This document shows, piece after piece, positions 1 through 5,213 of a DNA stretch of 7,533 nt (its first letter is position 1; each line of letters begins with the position of its first letter). The position numbers and the translations under genes were made by a program. The stretch covers positions 1 to 7,533 of the forward strand of contig OMTC01000098.1 of NCBI GenBank assembly GCA_900313845.1, in the 5' to 3' direction. Source of the stretch: an uncultured Prevotellaceae bacterium. Its GTDB lineage: Bacteria > Bacteroidota > Bacteroidia > Bacteroidales > Bacteroidaceae. Below the pieces are notes generated by a model. It was not told the origin of the DNA. It made no database searches and worked only from the letters and a program-made list of their open reading frames with translations.

Positions 1-2
1 AC

Positions 3-917
3 GACTATGCCGACAAGAACAAGCCAATCACATTCCGCATCTGGGACGCATCGACCGACATCACCTATCCTGATGTCAATCTCTTGTCGCAAGAAGGCAA
101 GGAACTCAATGTCACCTTCGTTCCCGACACCCTCATCGGTGACTACCAGCATCCAGCCATCTGGATCAAGGGCAACAAGGTGGAGCAGAACCTCAAGCTC
201 AACATGAAGTGGAACTGGATAGCACTGGGCGTGGTGCCAGAGGATTTGCGACCTATCGCCGTGTTCCCTGACTTGACCCTCTTCAAGACCTATATCAAGG
301 ACAAGAGTAACGCCATGATCTACAGCAACGGTTCAGAATGGAAACCAAACAGTGCAAAGATAGAGCCTGGAAAGATGTACAAGATGATGCTGTCGAACGC
401 CACCAACAGTCCTGAGTTGCCTGACCCACTTCCTGTTTGGGGCGTACCGATGGAGCTCAGTCAATGGCCTGTCCATCTCAATCGTGGATGGAACTGGATT
501 GGCTACACGCCACTCACCACCATGAACATCGACGAGGCATTGGCAGGAGCTAATCCTCAGCAGGGCGACCGAGTGAAATCACTCACCGGCATTGCCATCT
601 ACGACGGAGAAAAGTGGAACGGAAGTCTGAAGTCCTTGGAGAGCGGACACGGCTACATGTACTTCAACACCGACACCACCCAGAACAAGCAGTTCGTCTA
701 TCCGACTATTTCATCCAACACCCACCACGAGGTGAAAGGCATGAATTCCGATGTGAAGGCGATGGCACCTCCAGCACCGTTGTCGATATTCTCGCCTGTG
801 GAAGCTGGCACCTATTCCGACAACATGATTCTCGCCTGTGGAAGCTGGCACCTACTCCGACAACATGACGATGGTGATTCAGTTGATGGATGGAGAGGAA
901 GTCATCGACACCTGTGA
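3..917 (+). CDS. Secreted surface protein, 5'-truncated by the window and frameshifted near its 3' end
   Basis: The reading frame is already open at the window edge and runs to a stop at 915-917, so the true start lies upstream; TTG at 84 is only an internal codon. The protein contains two related modules of about 65-70 residues. Module 1 (nt 192-398) has LNMKWNWIALG and ends in EPGKMYKMMLSN. Module 2 (nt 477-671) has LNRGWNWIGYT, IAIYDGEKW and ESGHGYMYFNT. Such Trp-rich W-N-W-I modules occur in large Bacteroidetes surface proteins, but I cannot name the family. The frame is correct up to about nt 827. The last 30 codons read a second, out-of-frame copy of a 40-bp duplication and are junk. 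The natural continuation is the open frame ending at 1287, so this and the next CDS are one broken gene. Whether the break is real or an assembly error cannot be told from sequence alone. Confidence 0.8.
   Translation, partial: DYADKNKPITFRIWDASTDITYPDVNLLSQEGKELNVTFVPDTLIGDYQHPAIWIKGNKVEQNLKLNMKWNWIALGVVPEDLRPIAVFPDLTLFKTYIKDKSNAMIYSNGSEWKPNSAKIEPGKMYKMMLSNATNSPELPDPLPVWGVPMELSQWPVHLNRGWNWIGYTPLTTMNIDEALAGANPQQGDRVKSLTGIAIYDGEKWNGSLKSLESGHGYMYFNTDTTQNKQFVYPTISSNTHHEVKGMNSDVKAMAPPAPLSIFSPVEAGTYSDNMILACGSWHLLRQHDDGDSVDGWRGSHRHL
788..867 (+). repeat. 40-bp tandem duplication causing a frameshift
   Basis: Positions 788-827 and 828-867 are direct neighbours and identical except at 815 (T) versus 855 (C). 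That difference is a silent TAT/TAC tyrosine change. The unit encodes roughly SPVEAGTYSDNM. Since 40 is not a multiple of three, the duplication moves the downstream domain from frame 3 to frame 1. Removing either copy restores one continuous frame. Confidence 0.95.
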
Positions 918-1287
918 AGTGGCAGCCTTTGTGAATGGCGAATGCCGAGGAGCTGCTCGTGCCGAGGACGGACTCTACTACCTCATCATTGCTGGCGAGG
1001 GCAGTGGACAAGCCATCGAGATACGCACCTACACCATGGATGGGTTCATCACCCTCGACAACCGTCTCACCTATGCCACCGACCAGAACATCGGCACGCC
1101 GTGGGAACCTTACGTCATCGACCTGAGCAATCTGCCTACCAGCATCCATAGCGTGACTGCCGACGACGACACGAACTGGTGGACGCTGCAAGGCTACAAG
1201 ATTGGCAAGCGACCTCTGCAGCCAGGCGTTTATATCCACAATGGCAGGAAGGTAGTGGTGAAAGCGCCATACGCCAATCCTCAATAA
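838..1287 (+). CDS. C-terminal fragment of the same surface protein, with type IX-like sorting tail
   Basis: This is the in-frame remainder of the gene that starts upstream of the window. The GTG at 838 that opens the frame lies inside the second duplication copy and is unlikely to be a genuine start. The first part (DNMTMVIQLMDGEEV, then AAFVNGECRGAA, then DGLYYLIIAGE) resembles a beta-sandwich domain common at the end of Bacteroidetes surface proteins. The last 40 residues (WWTLQGYKIG... then PGVYIHNGRKVVVK) resemble the type IX secretion (Por) C-terminal sorting tail, which directs export across the outer membrane and surface attachment. If the frameshift is real, the upstream product lacks this tail and should not be sorted to the surface. 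The stop at 1285-1287 is followed by a terminator-like hairpin. Confidence 0.75.
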   Translation: MEAGTYSDNMTMVIQLMDGEEVIDTCEVAAFVNGECRGAARAEDGLYYLIIAGEGSGQAIEIRTYTMDGFITLDNRLTYATDQNIGTPWEPYVIDLSNLPTSIHSVTADDDTNWWTLQGYKIGKRPLQPGVYIHNGRKVVVKAPYANPQ

Positions 1288-1318
1288 ACAAGCAGACGCT
1301 TGACGATATGGCTCAGCG

Positions 1319-1386
1319 GGAGTCCATGCTTCCTCGAATCCACTCACACAGTGGCACACGATGGGAGCATGGACTCCTTCTTTTGT
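1319..1386 (+). terminator. Branched hairpin with T-rich tail after the surface protein gene
   Basis: A perfect 12-bp stem joins 1319-1330 (GGAGTCCATGCT) to 1366-1377 (AGCATGGACTCC). It extends to 15 bp through 1331-1333/1363-1365 with one G-U pair. The loop holds a second hairpin, CCACT (1340-1344) with AGTGG (1350-1354). The right arm runs directly into TTCTTTTGT. It begins 32 bp after the stop of the surface protein gene, so a rho-independent terminator is the simplest reading. A small palindromic insertion is an alternative. Confidence 0.6.
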
Positions 1387-1437
1387 ACAGTCTCTCCTTC
1401 GAATGTACTGAACCTTCAGCTCAGCGAAAGCCAATCA

Positions 1438-1736
1438 TTCCTTCGATTGTACTGCATGATTCCTTTGAATATTCTGAATGATTCCTTTGATTCCACTGCC
1501 TCTTTCCTTTGATTTTACTGAAAAACCGAGCCCTCAGCGAAATTATAGCGAACCTTCGCCATCGCCACGCCGAAGGCTCGCCAAGTCGATGACGAACCTT
1601 CGACAACTAGTTAAATCCAAAGAATCGGTTCTGTCAATCCACACATGAGCTTTAGACAATCCCTTAAAACGCTCTGGAAAATCCTCACATTCGCTTTAGA
1701 AAATCCTCTAAAGCGCTGCATCAAAAGCAAATCCTT
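1438..1736. repeat. 22-bp-period array of heterogeneous units
   Basis: Read in 22-bp steps from 1438, this gap splits into three families that keep one register. Units at 1438, 1460, 1482 and 1504 begin TTCCTTYGA and share an A/T-rich core ending in CTG. Units at 1526, 1548, 1570 and 1592 carry CGAACCTTCG or variants one base in. Units at 1614, 1636, 1658, 1680 and 1702 all begin AATCC; after 1724 the register slips by about 6 bp. Weaker units of the first family can be seen upstream at 1330, 1374 and 1394. The AATCC block shows a 44-bp dimer: 1636 resembles 1680 and 1658 resembles 1702. A 9-bp stem (1692-1700 with 1707-1715) lies in it. The array sits between two gene 3' ends, so a promoter role is unlikely. 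Function unknown. Confidence 0.75.
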
Positions 1737-1754
1737 GTTTCTTTGTCCTTAGGT

Positions 1755-1800
1755 CCCATTCTCCCCATAATGCCCATTCTCCCCATCACTTCATTCTCCC
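1755..1800. repeat. Short tandem repeat, CCCATTCTCCCCAT
   Basis: CCCATTCTCCCCAT occurs at 1755-1768 and again at 1773-1786. A third partial copy (CATTCTCCC) lies at 1792-1800, giving spacings of 18 and 17 bp. It directly abuts the 3' end of the minus-strand membrane protein gene. I see no hairpin with a T-run here that would act as its terminator. Confidence 0.7.
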
Positions 1801-1801
1801 T

Positions 1802-2458
1802 TCAGCTTTTGCGAGCGTTAGGACAGTGGTCGCAGAGATATTTGTAAACGAAGTCGAAGTCTTCGTCCGCCACGAAAACCATATTGCGGCTGAAACGTTC
1901 TCTCACTTTGATGAGATGGCGACGGCGACATGCTATGATACGTCGTACACTGCTGTAGCTGGTGGACATTGATGTACGGTTGGCAACCAGTACTCCCATT
2001 CCTGCCATGCCTATTTTTCCGCCTCCTGCTCCAGCCAGTGCGGTCAGTTTGCCAATGGCACGCGCCTTGCCTTCCGTGCCGGGTAGTTGCTTGTGTACCA
2101 CCTCCTGCTCATCCATGATGAAGAGGATGCTGTATTTCCAGCCGTAGTACCATGAAACGAAGAAATATGCCACCCATCCCAGCACAAAGAATACTGCCAA
2201 GAGAATTAGGAAACCACGCGTGATTTCCCACAGATCAGCTAGGCGGAAGTGGTTCTCGCATCCTCCCATCAGCAATACGAACAACCACACGATGCCGAAA
2301 CTGACGCCAAGTACCCAATATACTTCCATGAGGATGCTGGGGTTCTTGAGCATGGGTACATCGTACACCCAGCGATACTTACCGTCAGGACAAAGGACGG
2401 GGTGCGTTGATTTGATGTTGTTGTAGCTTTGTTTGCTTGTCTTTTTCTGTTTAGCCAT
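1802..2458 (-). CDS. Hypothetical inner-membrane protein with two membrane segments
   Basis: The product is 218 residues and I do not recognise a named family. A basic, Lys-rich N-terminus is followed by a conserved-looking stretch, DGKYRWVYDVPMLKNPSIL (residues 25-43). Two hydrophobic segments follow, at about 46-64 and 83-105. The rest is a cytoplasm-sized domain with KYSILFIMDEQEVVHKQLPG, a Gly/Ala-rich turn (LAGAGGGKIGMAGMG) and a C-terminal DFDFVYKYLCDHCPNA. Two membrane helices followed by a beta-rich segment recall bacterial PH-like membrane proteins, but that is a guess. The ATG at 2456-2458 is the only sensible start: it lies about 20 bp downstream of a TATATTTG box and has no Shine-Dalgarno, as is common in this phylum. 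It is transcribed away from mraZ and toward the surface protein gene, and appears to be a single-gene unit. Confidence 0.85.
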   Translation of the reverse strand: MAKQKKTSKQSYNNIKSTHPVLCPDGKYRWVYDVPMLKNPSILMEVYWVLGVSFGIVWLFVLLMGGCENHFRLADLWEITRGFLILLAVFFVLGWVAYFFVSWYYGWKYSILFIMDEQEVVHKQLPGTEGKARAIGKLTALAGAGGGKIGMAGMGVLVANRTSMSTSYSSVRRIIACRRRHLIKVRERFSRNMVFVADEDFDFVYKYLCDHCPNARKS

Positions 2459-2479
2459 AGTCTTAGTGAATTATTTCTG

Positions 2480-2487
2480 CAAATATA
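2480..2487 (-). promoter_or_regulatory. Bacteroidetes-type -7 box for the membrane protein gene
   Basis: The minus strand reads TATATTTG, a match to the TAnnTTTG -7 element used by the Bacteroidetes housekeeping sigma factor. Its 3' edge is 21 bp from the start codon at 2458, giving a short leader. No clear -33 TTTG is visible, so the call rests on one element. Confidence 0.5.
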
Positions 2488-2533
2488 GATAAAAAACAGA
2501 AAAATGTAAGTCTTTCGAGAAAAAAATCGGGCA

Positions 2534-2562
2534 AATTGCATCGAAATGGCTATATTTGCAAA
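2534..2562 (+). promoter_or_regulatory. Distal + strand promoter, look-alike of the mraZ promoter
   Basis: TATATTTG (2551-2558) fits the TAnnTTTG -7 element and is preceded 12 bp upstream by AATTG (2534-2538) and by GAAAT (2543-2547). The same elements with the same spacing recur 223 bp downstream at the mraZ promoter. It points toward mraZ, but no gene starts between it and 2873. It could be a second, distal mraZ promoter or drive a short untranslated RNA. Confidence 0.45.
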
Positions 2563-2739
2563 GGTATCATTCATGAAGAACTATCCGATTCCGAGCTCGC
2601 GTAATATTTGTCAGTGGAGGTTGCAAATCGGCATTTTTATGAATTTTTGCCCCACCAAAAGGATGTTTTCATAAATATTTGAAAAACAGAAAGATGTGAA
2701 CGTTATGAACAGGGTGTTGAAAACTTTTTTCAAAAAAAA
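2563..2739. other. Gene-free stretch between the two + strand promoters
   Basis: I find no supportable coding region or known RNA here. CCGATT (2585-2590) can pair with AATCGG (2626-2631), which is followed by CATTTTTATG. A 7-bp stem TTGAAAA/TTTTCAA (2717-2723 with 2727-2733) is followed by a run of A. Both are weak candidates for the 3' end of a short transcript from the distal promoter. The sequence is AT-rich compared with its neighbours. Confidence 0.3.
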
Positions 2740-2766
2740 TGGGTAATAGTGTGGGGAATTGTGGGG
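2740..2766 (+). promoter_or_regulatory. Candidate MraZ operator: three TGGGN repeats
   Basis: TGGGT (2740-2744), TGGGG (2752-2756) and TGGGG (2762-2766) are direct repeats. The last two have exactly the TGGGN-N5-TGGGN spacing known for the E. coli MraZ operator; the first is 12 bp rather than 10 bp upstream. They lie immediately upstream of the mraZ -7 box at 2774 and would cover the -33 region. MraZ binding here would therefore be expected to repress its own operon. The look-alike promoter at 2534 lacks these repeats. Confidence 0.65.
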
Positions 2767-2773
2767 AAATTCA

Positions 2774-2781
2774 TATCTTTG
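2774..2781 (+). promoter_or_regulatory. -7 box of the mraZ/dcw promoter
   Basis: TATCTTTG matches TAnnTTTG and is followed by CAAAGG. Transcription would begin near 2788, leaving a leader of about 85 nt before the mraZ ATG. The preceding AATTG (2757-2761) sits between the second and third TGGGN repeats, so operator and promoter are interleaved. Confidence 0.6.
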
Positions 2782-2872
2782 CAAAGGAATGGTGAAAAAA
2801 GCCATGCATTTGCCTATGGAAATGGGGGAATGTCTTCGAAGATACACTTAAAAAAGGAATATAGGAACGAGC

Positions 2873-3376
2873 ATGAGATTTATTGGCGAATATTTAGCTA
2901 AAACCGATGCGAAGGGACGTGTGTTTTTCCCTGCTGCATTCAGGAAGGTGGTGGACACGAAGGGTGCGCCACAGAGCTTCGTGCTGCGTTCCGACCTTTT
3001 CCAAAAGTGTCTTGTGCTCTATCCTGAGTCGGTGTGGAACAGCAGGCTCGACGAGATGCAAGCTCGCATGAACCATTGGAACGGTGAACATCAGGACATG
3101 CTTCGCCGTTTTGTGGCTGGTGTTGAAATGCAGGAACTCGATAAGAGTGGCAGACTCCTCCTCACCAAACGAAAACTGCAAGCTGCTGGCATCACGGACG
3201 AGGTGCGTTTCGTCGGAATGGATGACCGCATCGAGATTTGGAATCCTACTCGATTCGACGAATACCTGAACGAAGGTGAAGATACGTTAGGAGCGGATTT
3301 GCAGAGATGTATGGCAGACGACCCACAAAGCCCTCCTCCAGCTCCCCTGAGGGAGAGAGATGAAAGTGAAGCGTGA
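2873..3376 (+). CDS. mraZ: Transcriptional regulator MraZ
   Basis: MraZ is a DNA-binding regulator of the division and cell-wall cluster and assembles into rings of two-domain subunits. Both SpoVT-AbrB-like halves are present, each with its D-x-x-x-R signature: DAKGR at residues 12-16 and DKSGR at 90-94. The second half ends near RIEIWNPTRFDEY (119-131). The ATG at 2873 is preceded by AGGAA five bases upstream, a better ribosome site than most here, and gives the usual MRFIGEY-type N-terminus. The protein is 167 residues, somewhat longer than E. coli MraZ at 152. Its last 15 residues (153-167, PPPAPLRERDESEA) are encoded by a copy of the palindromic GTGAAGC repeat element, and the stop codon falls inside the heptamers. 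The native C-terminus has thus been replaced or extended. First gene of the operon; probably autoregulated through the upstream TGGGN repeats. Confidence 0.95.
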   Translation: MRFIGEYLAKTDAKGRVFFPAAFRKVVDTKGAPQSFVLRSDLFQKCLVLYPESVWNSRLDEMQARMNHWNGEHQDMLRRFVAGVEMQELDKSGRLLLTKRKLQAAGITDEVRFVGMDDRIEIWNPTRFDEYLNEGEDTLGADLQRCMADDPQSPPPAPLRERDESEA

Positions 3377-3410
3377 AGTGTGAAGCGTGAAGCGATGCCA
3401 TCTAGATGGC
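3327..3410 (+). repeat. Palindromic GTGAAGC repeat element, copy 1 (partial)
   Basis: The order is AAAGCCCTCCTCC, an imperfect CTCCC/GGGAG hairpin (3342-3354), four GTGAAGC-type heptamers (3366-3393) and the perfect palindrome GCCATCTAGATGGC (3397-3410). The same order occurs in copy 2 after rsmH. The right-hand GC-rich end seen in copy 2 is missing. The left 50 bp are translated as the end of mraZ. Confidence 0.8.
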
Positions 3411-3420
3411 AAGCCATAGA

Positions 3421-3509
3421 CTTGAAATTGAAATTTGAAACTTGAAACGGCGCTTTGCGCCTTGAAACTTGAAACCAGCACGAAGTGCCCTGAAACTTAA
3501 AACTTGAAG
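3421..3509 (+). repeat. TTGAAAC heptamer array interrupted by small hairpins
   Basis: TTGAAAC and close variants occur at 3422, 3435, 3442, 3462, 3469 and, degenerate, from 3491 to 3509. They are separated by two perfect small hairpins: GGCGCTTTGCGCC (3449-3461) and GCACGAAGTGC (3478-3488). The array runs right up to the rsmH ATG at 3510, so the ribosome-binding region of rsmH consists of repeat sequence and has no GGA-type Shine-Dalgarno. Confidence 0.8.
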
Positions 3510-4460
3510 ATGAGTTCGGCTTCCTATCATATACCTGTTTTGCTCCATGAAAGTGTGGATGGACTCAACATCCGTGAGAAGGGTGGGGTCTTTGTAGATG
3601 TCACCTTTGGCGGTGGAGGACATAGCCATGAGATTGTGAGCAGATTGGGAAAGGGTGGACATCTCTATGGCTTCGACCAAGATGAGGATGCATACGAGAA
3701 TTTTCAGTTGAAATTGAAGGGCTATCATGCTGATGAGTTGAAGCGGGTGGAGGAGCATTTCACGTTTGTGAGAAGCAACTTCCGCTATCTGAAAAATTTT
3801 CTTCGTTACTACGGCGTGGAGCAGGTGGATGGCATCTTGGCTGACCTGGGCGTTTCCTCCCATCATTTCGACGATAGCGAACGCGGATTCTCGTTCCGTT
3901 TCAATGGGCAGTTGGACATGCGAATGAATCAGAGGGGTGGAAAGACGGCTGCCGACGTTGTCAACCAATATTCGGAAGAGCAGTTGGCGGATGTGTTCTA
4001 CCTCTATGGCGAACTGAAAAACAGTAGGAAGATAGCCGCAGCCATTGTGAAGGCTCGTCAACAGAAAACGATTCGGACCATCGATGATTTCTTGACCGTG
4101 ACTCAGCCGTTCTTCAAGTTTGAACGCGAAAAGAAGGACATGGCGAAAGTGTTTCAGGCATTGCGCATCGAGGTGAATCAGGAGATGGAGGCATTGAAGG
4201 AGATGCTGAAACAAGCTACTGAGGTGCTGAAGCCAGGCGGACGATTGGTGGTGATTACGTATCATTCGCTGGAGGACCGCATGGTGAAAAACCTGATGAA
4301 GACAGGAAATACTGAGGGCAAGGAGAACAAGGACTTCTATGGCAGAGTGGATTGCCCATTCCGATTGGTGAATAACAAGGTGGTTGTGCCGAGCGACGAA
4401 GAACAGGAACGAAACCCAAGAAGCAGAAGCGCAAAGCTTAGAATAGCGGAAAAGATATAA
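3510..4460 (+). CDS. rsmH: 16S rRNA (cytosine-1402-N4)-methyltransferase RsmH (MraW)
   Basis: RsmH adds a methyl group from S-adenosylmethionine to N4 of C1402 in the decoding centre of 16S rRNA, acting on the small subunit in the cytoplasm. The 316 residues fit the family length of about 310. Visible landmarks are HIPVLLHE (7-14), the SAM-binding DVTFGGGGHS (30-39), GFDQD (54-58), DGILADLGVSSHHFD (107-121), the RGFSF and LDMRM blocks that follow, FQALRIEVNQE, PGGRLVVITYHSLEDR (242-257) and the terminal NPRSRSAKLRIAE. ATG 3510 is preferred over an in-frame TTG two codons upstream that is part of the heptamer array. It is separated from mraZ by 133 bp of repeats, whereas these genes are usually nearly contiguous. 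Expected to be co-transcribed from the mraZ promoter. Confidence 0.97.
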   Translation: MSSASYHIPVLLHESVDGLNIREKGGVFVDVTFGGGGHSHEIVSRLGKGGHLYGFDQDEDAYENFQLKLKGYHADELKRVEEHFTFVRSNFRYLKNFLRYYGVEQVDGILADLGVSSHHFDDSERGFSFRFNGQLDMRMNQRGGKTAADVVNQYSEEQLADVFYLYGELKNSRKIAAAIVKARQQKTIRTIDDFLTVTQPFFKFEREKKDMAKVFQALRIEVNQEMEALKEMLKQATEVLKPGGRLVVITYHSLEDRMVKNLMKTGNTEGKENKDFYGRVDCPFRLVNNKVVVPSDEEQERNPRSRSAKLRIAEKI

Positions 4461-4468
4461 TAAAGGAA

Positions 4469-4592
4469 GCCCCCTCCCGACCTCCCCGAGGGGAGGAGAA
4501 GAGAGTGAAGCGTGAGGTGTGAAGCGTGAAATGTGAAGCGTGAAGCGATGCCATCCGGATGGTTCCCTCCCCTCGGGGGGTGGATGGAGGCC
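4469..4592 (+). repeat. Palindromic GTGAAGC repeat element, copy 2 (complete-looking, MITE-like)
   Basis: Both ends are GC-rich and roughly inverted: CCCCGAGGGGAGG within the left end matches the reverse complement of the right end (CCTCCCCTCGGGG), with about 20 of 27 bases alike overall. Inside are six GTGAAGC-type heptamers (4505-4546) and the palindrome CCATCCGGATGG (4551-4562). The left end alone forms a CCTCCCCGAGGGGAGG hairpin. The 9-mer ATAATAAAG occurs on both sides (4457-4465 and 4603-4611), possibly a target-site duplication, although it is AT-rich. The element separates rsmH from the ftsL-like gene. It carries no coding capacity of its own. Confidence 0.8.
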
Positions 4593-4637
4593 TGATTTAG
4601 AAATAATAAAGCACAAACAAAATAAAGACGATAAGTT

Positions 4638-5204
4638 TTGAAAAAAGAGAATCAAGATACTAAGAAGGCAATGCTCCGAATCGTTGAAGATGAGGAGGCG
4701 ACATCGGGTACTTCCAGCTTGAAGAAAAAGCAGGCTGAGGAGACGGATGCGTCATCTGTGGCTCAAAGTGAGGAGCCAGAAGAGAGTGTTGTTGCTAAGG
4801 ACGAAACGGAGGACACTGAAACTGCGACTGAGGCTGCTGACAACGAAGCCATCAAGCGATATGTGGAGGATGAGGAAGACGAGGATGAATTCGGCGAAAT
4901 CTCGTTGAAGTCGATTTTGGGTGGCGACATTTTGCAGAGCAAGTTTTTTGTGCGTCAAGTGATTTTCGTGCTGTTTGTGGTGGCATTGATGTTGGCTTAT
5001 ACGGCAAACCGTTACAATAGCCAGCAGGAAATCATCACGATAGACAGTCTGAAACTGAAACTGCAAGAGGAACGATACAACGTGCTCACGCAGTCGAGCG
5101 AATTGCTCAACCTGAGTAGGCAGTCGAACATAGAAGTGAAACTCAAGGAAAACGGGGATAGTGCGTTGGTGAATCCTACCACACCGCCGTTTGAGGTGAA
5201 GTGA
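4638..5204 (+). CDS. ftsL: FtsL-like cell division protein with long acidic N-terminus
   Basis: This gene lies where Bacteroidetes encode their small FtsL-like bitopic division protein, between rsmH and ftsI. The 188-residue product starts with about 85 cytoplasmic residues very rich in Glu and Asp. A conserved-looking ISLKSILGGDIL (88-99) follows, then one membrane segment at about 104-121. The periplasmic stretch (NSQQEIITIDSLKLKLQEERYNVLTQ onward) fits a short coiled coil and ends in NPTTPPFEVK. FtsL proteins pair with FtsB and recruit or activate FtsWI at the septum. The start is TTG 4638, which gives MKKENQ; an upstream in-frame stop at 4632 excludes anything longer. ATG 4671 would remove 11 residues and remains possible, though its AAGAAGG is very close. 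Homology to FtsL is supported mainly by architecture and gene order. Confidence 0.85.
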   Translation: MKKENQDTKKAMLRIVEDEEATSGTSSLKKKQAEETDASSVAQSEEPEESVVAKDETEDTETATEAADNEAIKRYVEDEEDEDEFGEISLKSILGGDILQSKFFVRQVIFVLFVVALMLAYTANRYNSQQEIITIDSLKLKLQEERYNVLTQSSELLNLSRQSNIEVKLKENGDSALVNPTTPPFEVK

Positions 5205-5213
5205 GAGAGAAGA

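Noticed and set aside
706..1434. Minus-strand open frame of 242 codons
   Set aside because: It is antisense to the surface protein and extends across the terminator hairpin. Its translation has no domain-like features.
1692..1715. Hairpin CGCTTTAGA/TCTAAAGCG as terminator of the minus-strand gene
   Set aside because: No T-run follows on the minus strand. It is better explained as part of the 22-bp array.
1438..1736. CRISPR array
   Set aside because: There is no constant repeat alternating with unique spacers. The 22-bp units are contiguous and diverged, and no cas genes are present.
1752..1816. Small minus-strand ORF beginning MGRMGIMGRMG after the membrane protein
   Set aside because: It is the direct translation of an 18-bp tandem repeat. 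Its open frame follows from the repeat length and gives no evidence of coding.
3504..3509. TTG at 3504 as the rsmH start
   Set aside because: It is part of a TTGAAAC-type heptamer. The ATG two codons downstream gives the normal N-terminus.
3402..4655. Minus-strand open frame of 417 codons
   Set aside because: It lies antisense over rsmH, whose family motifs are unambiguous, and also runs through both repeat-filled gaps. It has no recognisable domains.
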